Shown piece by piece: positions 11,771 through 20,715 of a DNA stretch of 28,512 bases. The notes beneath the pieces were generated by a model, which was not told where the DNA came from, did not search any database, and worked only from the letters and a program-made list of their open reading frames with translations. Positions within the stretch are counted from its first letter, which is position 1; every line of letters begins with the position of its first letter. The position numbers and the translations under genes are program-made. Source of the DNA: Dimargaris cristalligena (Eukaryota; Kickxellomycota; Dimargaritomycetes; Dimargaritales; Dimargaritaceae); the NCBI GenBank assembly GCA_027576995.1, contig JANBQC010000362.1, positions 1 to 28,512 on the forward strand, read 5' to 3'.

Positions 11771-12820
11771 ACAGTAGGGGCGGCTCAGACCAAAGGGGGT
11801 CTTGGCCTGAATTCCTATTGTTATGTGGCTAGTATTAACAAACCCCAGCTCATCTTAAGGCGGGCCGAGGTCGAAGGCCCCATCATTTGCCTTCACACCG
11901 ACTCGTTCACCTTTTGGGGAATCCATAACTTCTGTGCAAATTACCCGCACCCCCCCCTACCATTTGCTAATAGCGGGCTTTGGAATCTCCACCCCGCTGT
12001 CCATAGTATGTGTATTACTGGCCGGTTGAAATGGCAAAAAGGGTAGACAAGCCTATATTAGTTGATTTGCTGCAAAAGTCGGATAGACGACAAACTACAC
12101 CTTGGAACAAGCCGAGAAATCCATCACAGCTAAGAGGTAAAAGAATAATCGTGCAAATTTTATTAGATAAAAATGGCCACGGACAACTACCCTGAGGATC
12201 AAATGCAATAATATATGAAGGGAAATGATCGTACTGGGGCATATTCACCTTTAGCAGTCTGGACCAAAGGACCATTATTATGCACCTGGTACAAACGATA
12301 GCCAATAGTGGACTACATAGCTAATAACGGCTTTAGTTCAATATGTAATTACAGACATGTCTGTGTGTCTTGCCTTACTATATATAAAGTGATATTGCAA
12401 GTAACCGTAAGGTGTTACCCCAATTTAGGCACCACGCCTATAACAAATACGAAAGAATCGAAAAACTGGGATTTCCAATTCGGGTTATTACATGGGAACT
12501 GGTAATATTATATCTGCTGTTCACAATTCCAATACCAAATCAGAGTTCATACGGCCAGGCTTCCAAAGAATTTATTAGGGGTTGTTGTTGTGGTGAATTA
12601 GGAACCCATTACATTACCTCCCAGGTAACCAGTAAAGTCAGGCTTCTTAAATGGTCCTTTTATTTACGAGGTCTAACTTGGACCATGTTTGATCAAAATT
12701 ACCCCCCATTTATCCAAATAAGCCCTACTATACCCTTCATATTGATAGCAAGTGAGCACCCGGTATCATTTATGGTTATTCCCCGTACTTATTGAGTAGT
12801 ATTGTATTTGAGAGTACTCG
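11771..12820. other. Spacer upstream of clathrin, no gene recognised
   Basis: AT-rich, with scattered open frames on both strands (for example 12412-12795 plus) that lack codon bias or motifs. Its distal end grades into the repeat copy beginning about 12821. Parts of 12700-12820 loosely resemble 24700-24820, so the repeat may extend further than marked. Confidence 0.5.
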
Positions 12821-12885
12821 CGATGCTATACCTTTTAGAAGCCCACCTGTGTGGACTCTTGGTTAATTACGAATAGTAAACCACT
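12821..12885 (+). repeat. Dispersed repeat copy, interior 1
   Basis: Shares GATGCTA, AGAAGCCCACCTGTGTGG, ACTCTTGG and a diverged AATAGTAAACCACT with 24822-24890 (which has CTGTGTGGGTTCTTGGTAGATTAAGAGTGGTTAACCACT split by differences). Its AGAAGCC...GACTCTTGG order also matches repeat copies at 855-890 and the reverse complement of 28160-28195. About 65% identity by eye; an old copy. Confidence 0.5.
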
Positions 12886-12906
12886 GCCATGGTATATGAG
12901 CGTGAT

Positions 12907-13119
12907 TCAATAGGGCTGTGTAATGGATTCTCTTTGACGAGGCAGGGTTGACTGGTTACAATGAAAGTTGCTGACTATTTTCCCGTATACAATATCCATA
13001 AACATCGGATGAGCGGGTTCCTTGATGTCAGACCATATTGCTAAGGCAGCGAGCAGAACCAGAAGCACGGTGAATGATGAAGCAACCAACCACCAAATAC
13101 GAACCAAAGGGTGGGGCTT
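12907..13119 (-). CDS. Possible exon with one membrane segment, unidentified
   Basis: On the minus strand an open frame follows a possible acceptor (TTTTCAGGTAG, near 13120-13130). It encodes a short basic start (KPHPLVRIWW), then about 20 hydrophobic residues (LVASSFTVLLVLLAALAIWS), then a polar stretch with one Cys. This pattern would suit the signal anchor of a type II membrane protein. However, no start ATG precedes it in frame, an in-frame TAG sits at the acceptor, and I found no convincing next exon before the stop near 12907. It could be a real first or second exon, a gene relic, or chance. Not recognised as any family. Confidence 0.2.
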   Translation of the reverse strand, partial: KPHPLVRIWWLVASSFTVLLVLLAALAIWSDIKEPAHPMFMDIVYGKIVSNFHCNQSTLPRQRESITQPY

Positions 13120-13660
13120 CTACCTGAAAATACAATATAGCGGGTAGGCTGCCACCCATCTAACTAATTACCCAGTGAGGTCCTAAATTTGTGCACCACT
13201 GGCTCTCGTCAGCCAGGATTGACCCTTAACCGGCAAATACATCGTTAACAACAGTCTTGGTCCTCGCTTTCTTTTTTAACGTCTAAGGTATTCATCACCA
13301 ACAACTACCCGGCACTAGAGTTTATGTACTACGGATGTTATAATCGGCAATCTCTTTATTTTTTTATCATTCCACCTGTTGGGGCTCACTGGAACGGTGT
13401 TATTGAACCTCCCCCACCATCTTGCTCGCCTGTATTAATAGTACCTGGTCGCCATAAACAACTAATCCCAATCAAATCAATAGAGTATATGTTTACCCAA
13501 GTTACTTCCAAGCAATAACCAGACATGTACTTACTGTAGTACATGTTTCCTCCGACTCGACATTCGACATTCGCCAGTCGCCTGATCCTGCATATCTGTC
13601 CATTCAAATTGTATTTGAGTCACATATAACCCGTTTATAATTAATTGCCGGGGAGCGGAT

Positions 13661-16459
13661 TTAATTTGCCAGCCGGGCATTCAACCGCGCAGTAACAATC
13701 TCGCGAATATAAAAGAAATTGGGCTGTAAAATATGCACCCCACACATAGTGACCACCACCAATTCTTCGATGCCGTCCCGATTCATATCCGCCCAGTAAA
13801 CGCGATAGAGCGGAGCGGGAAAGGATCGTTTCCATTTCACCTGGAATCGCCCGGATTGGTCCTTCTCGTGGATTAGCAATTCCTGGCCGTAGGTCACGGT
13901 GACCAACTCCGCTACGCCGTTATAGTCAACGTCGGCGACGAGGGCCCCCGTAACACTGTCGTGTAAATGGCTTTCGGGTAACACCGTCGGTAAGGGGATA
14001 TCCGTAGATGTGAAGGCGAGGTTTTCAAAGACAAGTGTACCTTGGTTGGCGCAGGTCACAACTAAATGGAAAGTCGGATGGGTGGCTGTTGTTGCTGTAG
14101 TAGAAGCTGTGGCCGGTGGCTCGGGCTGCGGCGGGGGTGGGGATGGCGACCTCGTCGCTGCTGCTTTTGGCTCGCCTAGAGGGTTGGGCCGAAGCGAGAC
14201 CATGATTGGGGTGTACTGGAAAAATTCCAGAGAAGTGCAGAGATTGAACAATGGGACTTGGTGAAAATGGGGTGATATAGCTTCTAGATAATGCAAGTCA
14301 ATATATAGTTACCAATAAATAAGTCCGGGAAAAAAATACATATTAATACCAATTGGTTGCATTATAGACCTGGCCCCATGCTGATTCAAATCCCCCTACC
14401 ATTACCCATTTATTATTGAAAGAGAGTTCAGGGCAATAGGAAACGCGAGACTATATAACTTACCTCCAGTCCCCAATGGGGGTCTCGTATCCATAAATGA
14501 CATATACAATTGTTCGTCGGTTCCTCCGATTCCGAATGCCCGCACTCCCAGAATTTCAAATCGGCCCCAGCAAGCAATCCCGCTGTGGAAGCAATTCCCC
14601 GGTGATAATGTAATTAGCCATATCCCCAGATATGAGATTAGTGGTTAGGATTTAGGGTGACAACTATCTTACGGCGTGTAAAAGATGGCGAGACATCGGC
14701 CAATGCTTGGTTGTTCAACCAGGATTGCAGTAAACACATAGATATTGTACGCGTACCTTTGGGATTTGATTTGCATAAAATCTAGAAGCGGCTGGAGATA
14801 AAGTGGCTGTGGTGAATCGGCATTGACTTCCAGCATCCGTCCCTGGTTGGTATCCTGGTCATGAATTAATGTGGGCCAATAGGGGTACATATTGGGATTA
14901 TAAACGATACATATATCAGTAATGATATTAGGCAGATATGCTGGATTCTGCGCTGTCGATGTCGGTGTCAATAGACGGATCGAGCTTTTATATGGTGCTC
15001 CCACGTACCAAATAATACATTGTGAATTCGCCACCAAGCCCGGATACCACACAAAATAAGTCATTGCTGGCATTTAGTTGGCTAAGAATAGGGGTATATA
15101 TGTGGATAGAGAGTTAAAAACAAAAGACCGGTTAGTGTGCCGAAGTCTAGGGCAAATGGGTGACTGGATTTGACAGGGGAATCCACGATGAGGTTCACCC
15201 GGTTCAGTTTTAGACATCGAAAAAAATTGGGGGATACTAACTTGTCAAGTAGCGTGAACGTAGGACAGGTTGGTAAGGGTATTATTTGTTCGTCGTCTAA
15301 TTTTTACATAAATGGAATGGACGTAATTATTAAACAGCATACAAGGCATTCGAGTCAGTCAGGAATAGTGATTGGAGATCGACTTGATCTACAAAGTCAC
15401 CGTGGTTCGACTCATTCCATATCAAGATAAACGGCTGATAGCAGGCAATGCAATTTGTAGTAGTAAGCGTAAGTCAATTTACCGAAACAGTTAAAGAGCA
15501 AATTTTCGATACAGTTGCTGTCGGTATTGGCACCGTAGACATAGAGGAAATATTGGGATTGTGGGTTGGTCGGGTCACTCGATAGCTAAGGTATGGTATA
15601 CAGGAAGAGATCGGATCCCATAATGAAGCAATAATGCAGCTTTCGCAAGTCCTATGAGTTTCAGTTCATAAAGATAGATACCGACAGGACCACGCATTTG
15701 CCAAAAAGCCAATCACGTATATTGAGGTTTGGAATCCCTTGAGTAATTAACCACTCAATTGATTGATGAGCAATGAGGTAAAGCATTCTAACCGGTAGCT
15801 GTACACCTACCTCCATTACGGTTAAGGTCATGATGACTCGTTTCTTAGTTGCTTTCGATGGGGGTACCGAGTCAGTGGTCCCAGCTGATGACGAGGCTCT
15901 GCTGCTACCACCACTATTATTAATATCAGGCACCGAAATTTCCTGGGCATTAACCGCCAGAATATGGTAGCGTTTGGGGAAGCATTTGGGAAGGACGAGG
16001 GTGGTCCAATAGCGCTGATTCGATATTATGGCGTATATCTCGTGGGTGGTAGCCACCAGAAGGTGGGTTTGGTCGGACGGCAAAAGGCACTGCTGCTTCG
16101 CCTGGTCGGATTTGATCAGTTGGCTTTCGGGGACTGTAGTTATGGCATAACAGCAATGGTGGCATAGTCGAGAGTGTCTCCAGGATTAGCGGTTAAATGA
16201 ATAGAGGGACTGGGCCGAATTAAAGGCCAAATAGTCCGCCAAAAGGAGTGGGCCCAAGTGTATCAAAATCAACCCCCCAACATAACGGTTCAGAGTGTGT
16301 AATCTCGATAATGCACAGTTACTGTTAGCATGGCGGTTTGCTTGGGGCTCATGATTCGATCATCGATGTACTTACGAGTATGAATGTGCTGGTACTGCGG
16401 GAGCTGGGGATTGGGAGGGAAGCGAGACGGGAGGCTGGAATGAAATGCGATGCTGCCAT
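13661..16459 (-). CDS. Kaptin-like protein (KICSTOR subunit homologue), multi-exon
   Basis: Kaptin is a beta-propeller protein of the KICSTOR complex, which holds GATOR1 at the lysosome so TORC1 responds to nutrients. The last exon (about 14215-13661, acceptor TTTTTCCAG) is diagnostic: DSVTGALVADVDYNG, TYGQELLIHE, KRSFPAPLYRV and GVHILQ followed by a RL-containing end match kaptin's C-terminal FG-GAP-like repeats in order. Earlier exons I can propose: exon 1 at 16459-16372 (or to 16376 with the stronger GTAAGT donor), exon 2 at 16133-15811 (HLLVATTHEIYAI, NAQEISVPDINN, KKRVIMTLTV), and exon 3 at 15585-15483 (YFLYVYGANTD, matching kaptin FLNIYCDYE). These three join in phase. Exons between 15480 and 14216 are not resolved; 15073-14669 is one long open frame that probably contributes. 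A start 45 bases upstream (16504) is also in frame. A Pro/Ala/Thr-rich insert precedes the C-terminal repeats. The family call is strong and the exon model partial. Confidence 0.75.
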
Positions 16460-17368
16460 GTAAATTACTAGAGCACCCAAAGTATATATACGCAATGATA
16501 ACATGTAATTTAGTTATCGGCTCCCCGTGACCTTTTCGGCTGTAAAAAGTTGGACGTGCCTGTAAATAGTGGGACCTATTATGGAGTACGGATAAAATGG
16601 CATGTGAAAGGTCTATACATTCAAATGCCGTCACCTGCCTACCTTTTTTCTTTGTCGGGAAACCGTTGAAAATGCGCCTCATTGTACATAAACGACGGGG
16701 CCCCAGTGGTACTCATTGTGGTAGCTGGGGGGCCTATTTAATAAATTGGTTTAGAGTGAGGGAAGAGCGGAAGTAGACGAGAATGGCTTGGGAGATTGAT
16801 GTTCGGGAAAAGGGCAATTGGGCAAGAGTCGGTAATAAGAAATGCCCCAAGGGACTGCAACAGCGCTGTAATGCAAATTATGGGAGGGGGTGGGCATTGG
16901 ACAGGTCAGCAGCGTCAGTCAAGTTTTCGCCTGGGTCAGGCCTCTGAACAATAAAGGAATGGGGGAGCTTAGGGACTTGAAACCTTGTAGTCGCCATGGC
17001 TTGGTTGTCACATTCCATGGACCTTTCATAAATAGGAAGGAGTAAGAGTGATTAGGCGCCTGGTTTTTTGGCTGTCAGCACCGCCATACATCACGTGGAT
17101 TGTCGGATAGTTCTCTGGTTTATTTGCGTTCTATGTAATAGAGGTTACTGACAATTCGGAAGGCCAGTAGAGTGGAGGGGGGGATACCTAGCCCATATTA
17201 AAGAGCCGCCCAAGCCGGCGGCACTGTTTGAAAGAGTCTCCGTGAAGATACGCTGTGTCTGTTAAACTCAAAGGACAACTTCACTAGTCTAGTGCTCATA
17301 TATATTTTTATTCCTTATCCACTAAACCCAAGTTCACCACCACTTGTACAATTGACCCGCCGACCGGA
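16460..17368. promoter_or_regulatory. Divergent spacer between kaptin-like and EME1-like genes
   Basis: This ~0.9 kb must hold promoters for both flanking genes, since they point away from each other. TATA-like runs occur at 16483-16490 (about 25-30 bases before the proposed kaptin start, perhaps too close, so the start or transcription site needs checking) and near 17298-17309, about 60-70 bases before the EME1 start. Two CCATGG sites lie about 20 bases apart near 17000-17020. No open frame here looks coding. Confidence 0.4.
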
Positions 17369-19915
17369 ATGCCAGACCCAACCGACCCGAAGGAGGTGGC
17401 TATTATCGACTTAAGCGACTGCGACACCCCTCAAGCGCCGCAGCGGGTAGCCCCGGCCTTCGACCCGCGGCTTCCAGGACCTACAGGTCCGGGGACACCC
17501 TCAAGTCTTCTACGGAGGTTCCATTCGACCGGTGCGGAGATCATTGAGCTCGATTCCCCGACATTCGCTCCCGGCCAGCTGCAGCCGCAGTGGCAGCCCC
17601 GGCTGGGGTCGGACACCCCACCGGCCGCCCTGGTTCTAGAGTCCCCAACCCCCTTATCCCCAGCTACCCCGTCGTTCAGTTATTTACCAGTGACCAATCC
17701 CTTCCTCTCTCCCGGGGACGCGACTTTACCCTCACCGTTGACTAAATTCGGGATAGCAAAGCCCCGCCCGCAATTCCATCAACCCGGGGCCAGCGGTACG
17801 GGTAAAAATATGGATGTTGGTAACCCATTGACGAAAAACCCTTTCCTAGTCTCGTCCTCGCCGCCATGCCAATCCCCTTCCTATCTGGCCACCCGCCCAC
17901 TCCAGAAAGTAAACGCGTTCTTAAAGGATGACTCCTCATCGTCCTCGGAATGCGAACACCCTGTCCAGCCGACTACCAACACCGGGGCTACGACTGCTAC
18001 GAACCTTTCGCCAGACCCCGACTCCCAACCCTATATCCCATCGTCACCAGAATCGTGTACGTCTCAGATCACCGACATTTTAATTGATGACGACCTAGAT
18101 TGGACTGTGGACGATATCAATATGTCTTACACCACCGACCAGTGGATAGACGGATTTGAGGAACACATTTCGTCGAGTGATTCAGAACTTCCCGGAGCTG
18201 ACTCGCTCTTCACTGCGCAGATACCCGCCGACAATCCATCCCACTCTACTCCCAAGGGACTCCTAGAACGAACGTGGTCTCAGCCTGCCCCAACCCGCGG
18301 TAATGAACTGGATACTTGGAGCACTTCGGGCTCTATTCTCCGGACCAGCCTAAAGGCCCTGCCATCCCAACCCCCTACTACAGCTGTTCTCCGTCGTTCG
18401 CAGAGCAGTACGATGGGCAATGAACTCCGGAAGGCCCAGCCCTCCCGAGTTGGTCGACTAGATTTCCAAAAGCGACCGGGCCCCGAGGAGAAGGCCCGGC
18501 GAGCGACCGAACGAGAACTCCTACGAGCGGCCAAAGCCCAGGCTAAACAGCGGGAGATTGATATCCGCAAAGCCAATCAGAAACATGTGGACAAACTCGA
18601 TATTTCGCGCGAAATGACGGTATTCATTGGCGATTCGTGGTTCGACCTGAATTTACAGCCTAAAGAGCAGGAGAGTTTCGCAACCCAATTGCGGAGTCAG
18701 ACAATCACCCATACCAAAAAAATTGGTTGGCCCCCAACGTCGGCGGTGGGTCCCGAAACGATGGTTACAATAGCAGAAAGCCTCTCCGCCGAATCGGATG
18801 GACCAGCCGCCCCGCTATCCAACTCTGCCAGCCATATAAATCAGGCGGGCACCACGGTCGGGTCGTACATCGAAGCCCATCTGGACCTCTGCCTCCATTC
18901 AACCGTCCAACGAATTACTACCTCTTTTCAGCATCTTATTCGGTGGGGGCGGCATATTCGCAACCGCTACGATGCCCGGCAGGGTTTGTTCGTCCCGGTG
19001 GATACTCCCGCTGCTCTACTGGTCCCCGAGAGTGTCATCCTTATCTATTGGGAAATGTCCGACCTGTTGCTCTGGTCCCAAAGTCCCATGGGTCTGTCCG
19101 CCGCGTTTGATCGCCTGCGGATTCGATACCCCACCGAAACAACCACCGTTTTGTTGGTAGTCCAGGGATACCACGCTTGGCATAAGCGTCAATTGCAAAA
19201 ACGGGATAGGGAGTTTGCCAAACAGGTACGCCAGATTGCGCGGGCCAATAGCGCACCTACCGCATTACCACGGTCATCGGAGACGGAGGATGGTCAGGAG
19301 GCAGCGGGCCTTGGAGGTCAGTCACGGCGGGCTCGCAATCCAGCCGCCGTTGTGGAGCTCCTGAGCGTCGAGGAGGCGGAAACCTTCCTAGTGTGGGTCC
19401 ACATTCGGCTGGGTTGGCTAATTAATCATGCCACGTCAGTCCACGAAGTAGCCCAATGGGTGACGGTATTCACCCGGGATTTGGGGGCCCGGCGGTATAA
19501 GGACTGTAGTCAGCTGCGGCAATCGCAGTCGCAGTCAAGTCCAGTTCCCTTTCCTAATCAGTCCCCACCCTCCCCACCTCCTCCACCAGCATCGCCCTGG
19601 GCATCACAGTTTGCCATTGAAAGTGGACTGACCAAAGCCCAACTCAACCCACCCGATATCTGGCGCCATATTTTGCTGCAGATACCTAAATTAACCGAAC
19701 CCGTGGCTCGGGCTATTATGGCCCATTACCCGACGATCCAGTCCCTCCATACGGCTTACCATGGTCTGGCCGACGTTGGGGCGGCGCGACTGCTCCTGGC
19801 GGATATTACGGTGCTGGGTGCGACGGGATCCAGCCAAACTCGGCGAGTGGGACCGAAGATGTCGACGTTGATTCATTGCATTTTTACTAGCCAAGACGCC
19901 GCGTATAAGCTGTAG
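17369..19915 (+). CDS. EME1: EME1/Mms4-like crossover junction endonuclease subunit
   Basis: Non-catalytic partner of MUS81; the heterodimer cuts 3'-flaps, replication forks and nicked Holliday junctions in the nucleus. Single exon of 848 residues, longer than human EME1 because of an extended disordered N-terminus (about 1-400; Ser/Pro/Thr-rich, acidic around 232-260). From about 411 comes the degenerate ERCC4 nuclease fold (MTVFIGDSWFDL, VILIYWEMSDLLLW, TTTVLLVVQGYHAW, HEVAQWVTVFTRDLGARRYK). The catalytic ERK-type motif of MUS81 is absent, as expected for EME1. A Pro-rich linker (SPPSPPPPPASP) leads to the C-terminal helix-hairpin-helix (about 760-848: IWRHILLQIPKL, ARAIMAHYP, VGPKMSTLIHCIFTS). 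HEVAQWVTVFTRD and the HhH order separate it from SLX4 and XPF. Two SUMO-interaction-like motifs lie at 10-17 and 57-62. The first ATG is used. Confidence 0.88.
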   Translation: MPDPTDPKEVAIIDLSDCDTPQAPQRVAPAFDPRLPGPTGPGTPSSLLRRFHSTGAEIIELDSPTFAPGQLQPQWQPRLGSDTPPAALVLESPTPLSPATPSFSYLPVTNPFLSPGDATLPSPLTKFGIAKPRPQFHQPGASGTGKNMDVGNPLTKNPFLVSSSPPCQSPSYLATRPLQKVNAFLKDDSSSSSECEHPVQPTTNTGATTATNLSPDPDSQPYIPSSPESCTSQITDILIDDDLDWTVDDINMSYTTDQWIDGFEEHISSSDSELPGADSLFTAQIPADNPSHSTPKGLLERTWSQPAPTRGNELDTWSTSGSILRTSLKALPSQPPTTAVLRRSQSSTMGNELRKAQPSRVGRLDFQKRPGPEEKARRATERELLRAAKAQAKQREIDIRKANQKHVDKLDISREMTVFIGDSWFDLNLQPKEQESFATQLRSQTITHTKKIGWPPTSAVGPETMVTIAESLSAESDGPAAPLSNSASHINQAGTTVGSYIEAHLDLCLHSTVQRITTSFQHLIRWGRHIRNRYDARQGLFVPVDTPAALLVPESVILIYWEMSDLLLWSQSPMGLSAAFDRLRIRYPTETTTVLLVVQGYHAWHKRQLQKRDREFAKQVRQIARANSAPTALPRSSETEDGQEAAGLGGQSRRARNPAAVVELLSVEEAETFLVWVHIRLGWLINHATSVHEVAQWVTVFTRDLGARRYKDCSQLRQSQSQSSPVPFPNQSPPSPPPPPASPWASQFAIESGLTKAQLNPPDIWRHILLQIPKLTEPVARAIMAHYPTIQSLHTAYHGLADVGAARLLLADITVLGATGSSQTRRVGPKMSTLIHCIFTSQDAAYKL

Positions 19916-20001
19916 TGCATACCTGGCTGGCTGAGGTGAGACCCCTCCCTTGTGTAGAGTTTTCGTTGTATTTTCTAGCAATTATTAAGTCCATTTAATG
20001 A

Positions 20002-20007
20002 AATAAA
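20002..20007 (+). terminator. Poly(A) signal of the EME1-like gene
   Basis: AATAAA 87 bases after the stop codon, followed by a G-rich stretch and T-containing sequence. Good position for 3'-end formation. Confidence 0.6.
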
Positions 20008-20605
20008 GGAGGGGGACCTAGCCTGTCTTATTCCTGCGCTTTACTATAGATGGGCTCAATGTGACTCGCAAAGTAGGGTTTAGCTTGGATCGTCTGGCAG
20101 TATTTGATGGTCGTCCATTATGGGTGGTTAAAGGTGTGGTGGGAACAAAAAGTGGGAAAGTCCTTCTGGAAAGGGCCAATTAGAGTACCACCGGCCAATC
20201 GCCGAGGCCGCTGAAGCGGACTGGGAAAAGCGATATGACTCGTTAGCCCTTACTAATTAGGCCACTATATTTCTCCAGAGCAATTTTTCTAAACCCAAGG
20301 AAGGACCAGTGAATATACATCGCACTATATAAAAAAAAAGAGAACCGGTACCGAAGGGGCTCCTAATAGGCAACTAACCAAAACTATACTATCTCTATTG
20401 ATATTTCAGACAAAGCGCCATTCCGATTGCTTGTTTGTCCCTTTGCCCGCACACCAACTCCTCCAAGGTACTTGCTGCGACTCAGATTCTCTGTTCCTTT
20501 CTTCGTTTCCCCCAGTTCCACGCCCTTAATCCTTCAAGCAGTTCCTAAGCTACCCGGAGCAGTTTGCTAATTGGTGTAGTTGCTTTCCCGCAGAGGATAT
20601 GCAGC
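20008..20605 (+). promoter_or_regulatory. Promoter and leader region of the valyl-tRNA synthetase gene
   Basis: TATATAAA at 20326-20333 lies about 275 bases before the first in-frame ATG, and the stretch 20400-20560 is rich in C and T like other leaders here. A spliced leader cannot be excluded. No other gene fits in this spacer. Confidence 0.45.
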
Positions 20606-20715
20606 ATGCACTTTCGCCCGTATTTGAAGTCCTTGAATCCCATCTGCCGCCGTCTTCTTCGTTCGCCTCATTCTATTATTATTCCTGTCCACCCTCGCCT
20701 CTCGTTAATAACTAA
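20599..20715 (+). promoter_or_regulatory. Upstream ORF overlapping the mitochondrial start
   Basis: An ATG at 20599, seven bases before the mitochondrial start at 20606 and in another frame, opens a 38-codon reading frame (MQHALSPV...) ending with TAA at 20713-20715. That stop is 77 bases before the cytosolic ATG at 20792. Ribosomes using it would bypass the mitochondrial start yet could reinitiate at the cytosolic one. It matters only if the mRNA begins upstream of 20599. Confidence 0.45.

Noticed and set aside
14385..14400. tRNA B-box-like GATTCAAATCCC
   Set aside because: No pairing T-stem on its 5' side and no A box at a fitting distance; a similar GGTTCGACTC at 15404 also fails. No tRNA gene found in the window.
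17369..19915. Reading the EME1-like gene as SLX4
   Set aside because: First considered because of the disordered SIM-bearing N-terminus, but the degenerate ERCC4 fold and HhH tail with AQWVTVFTRD and IWRHILLQIP match EME1, not the SLX4 C-terminal domain.
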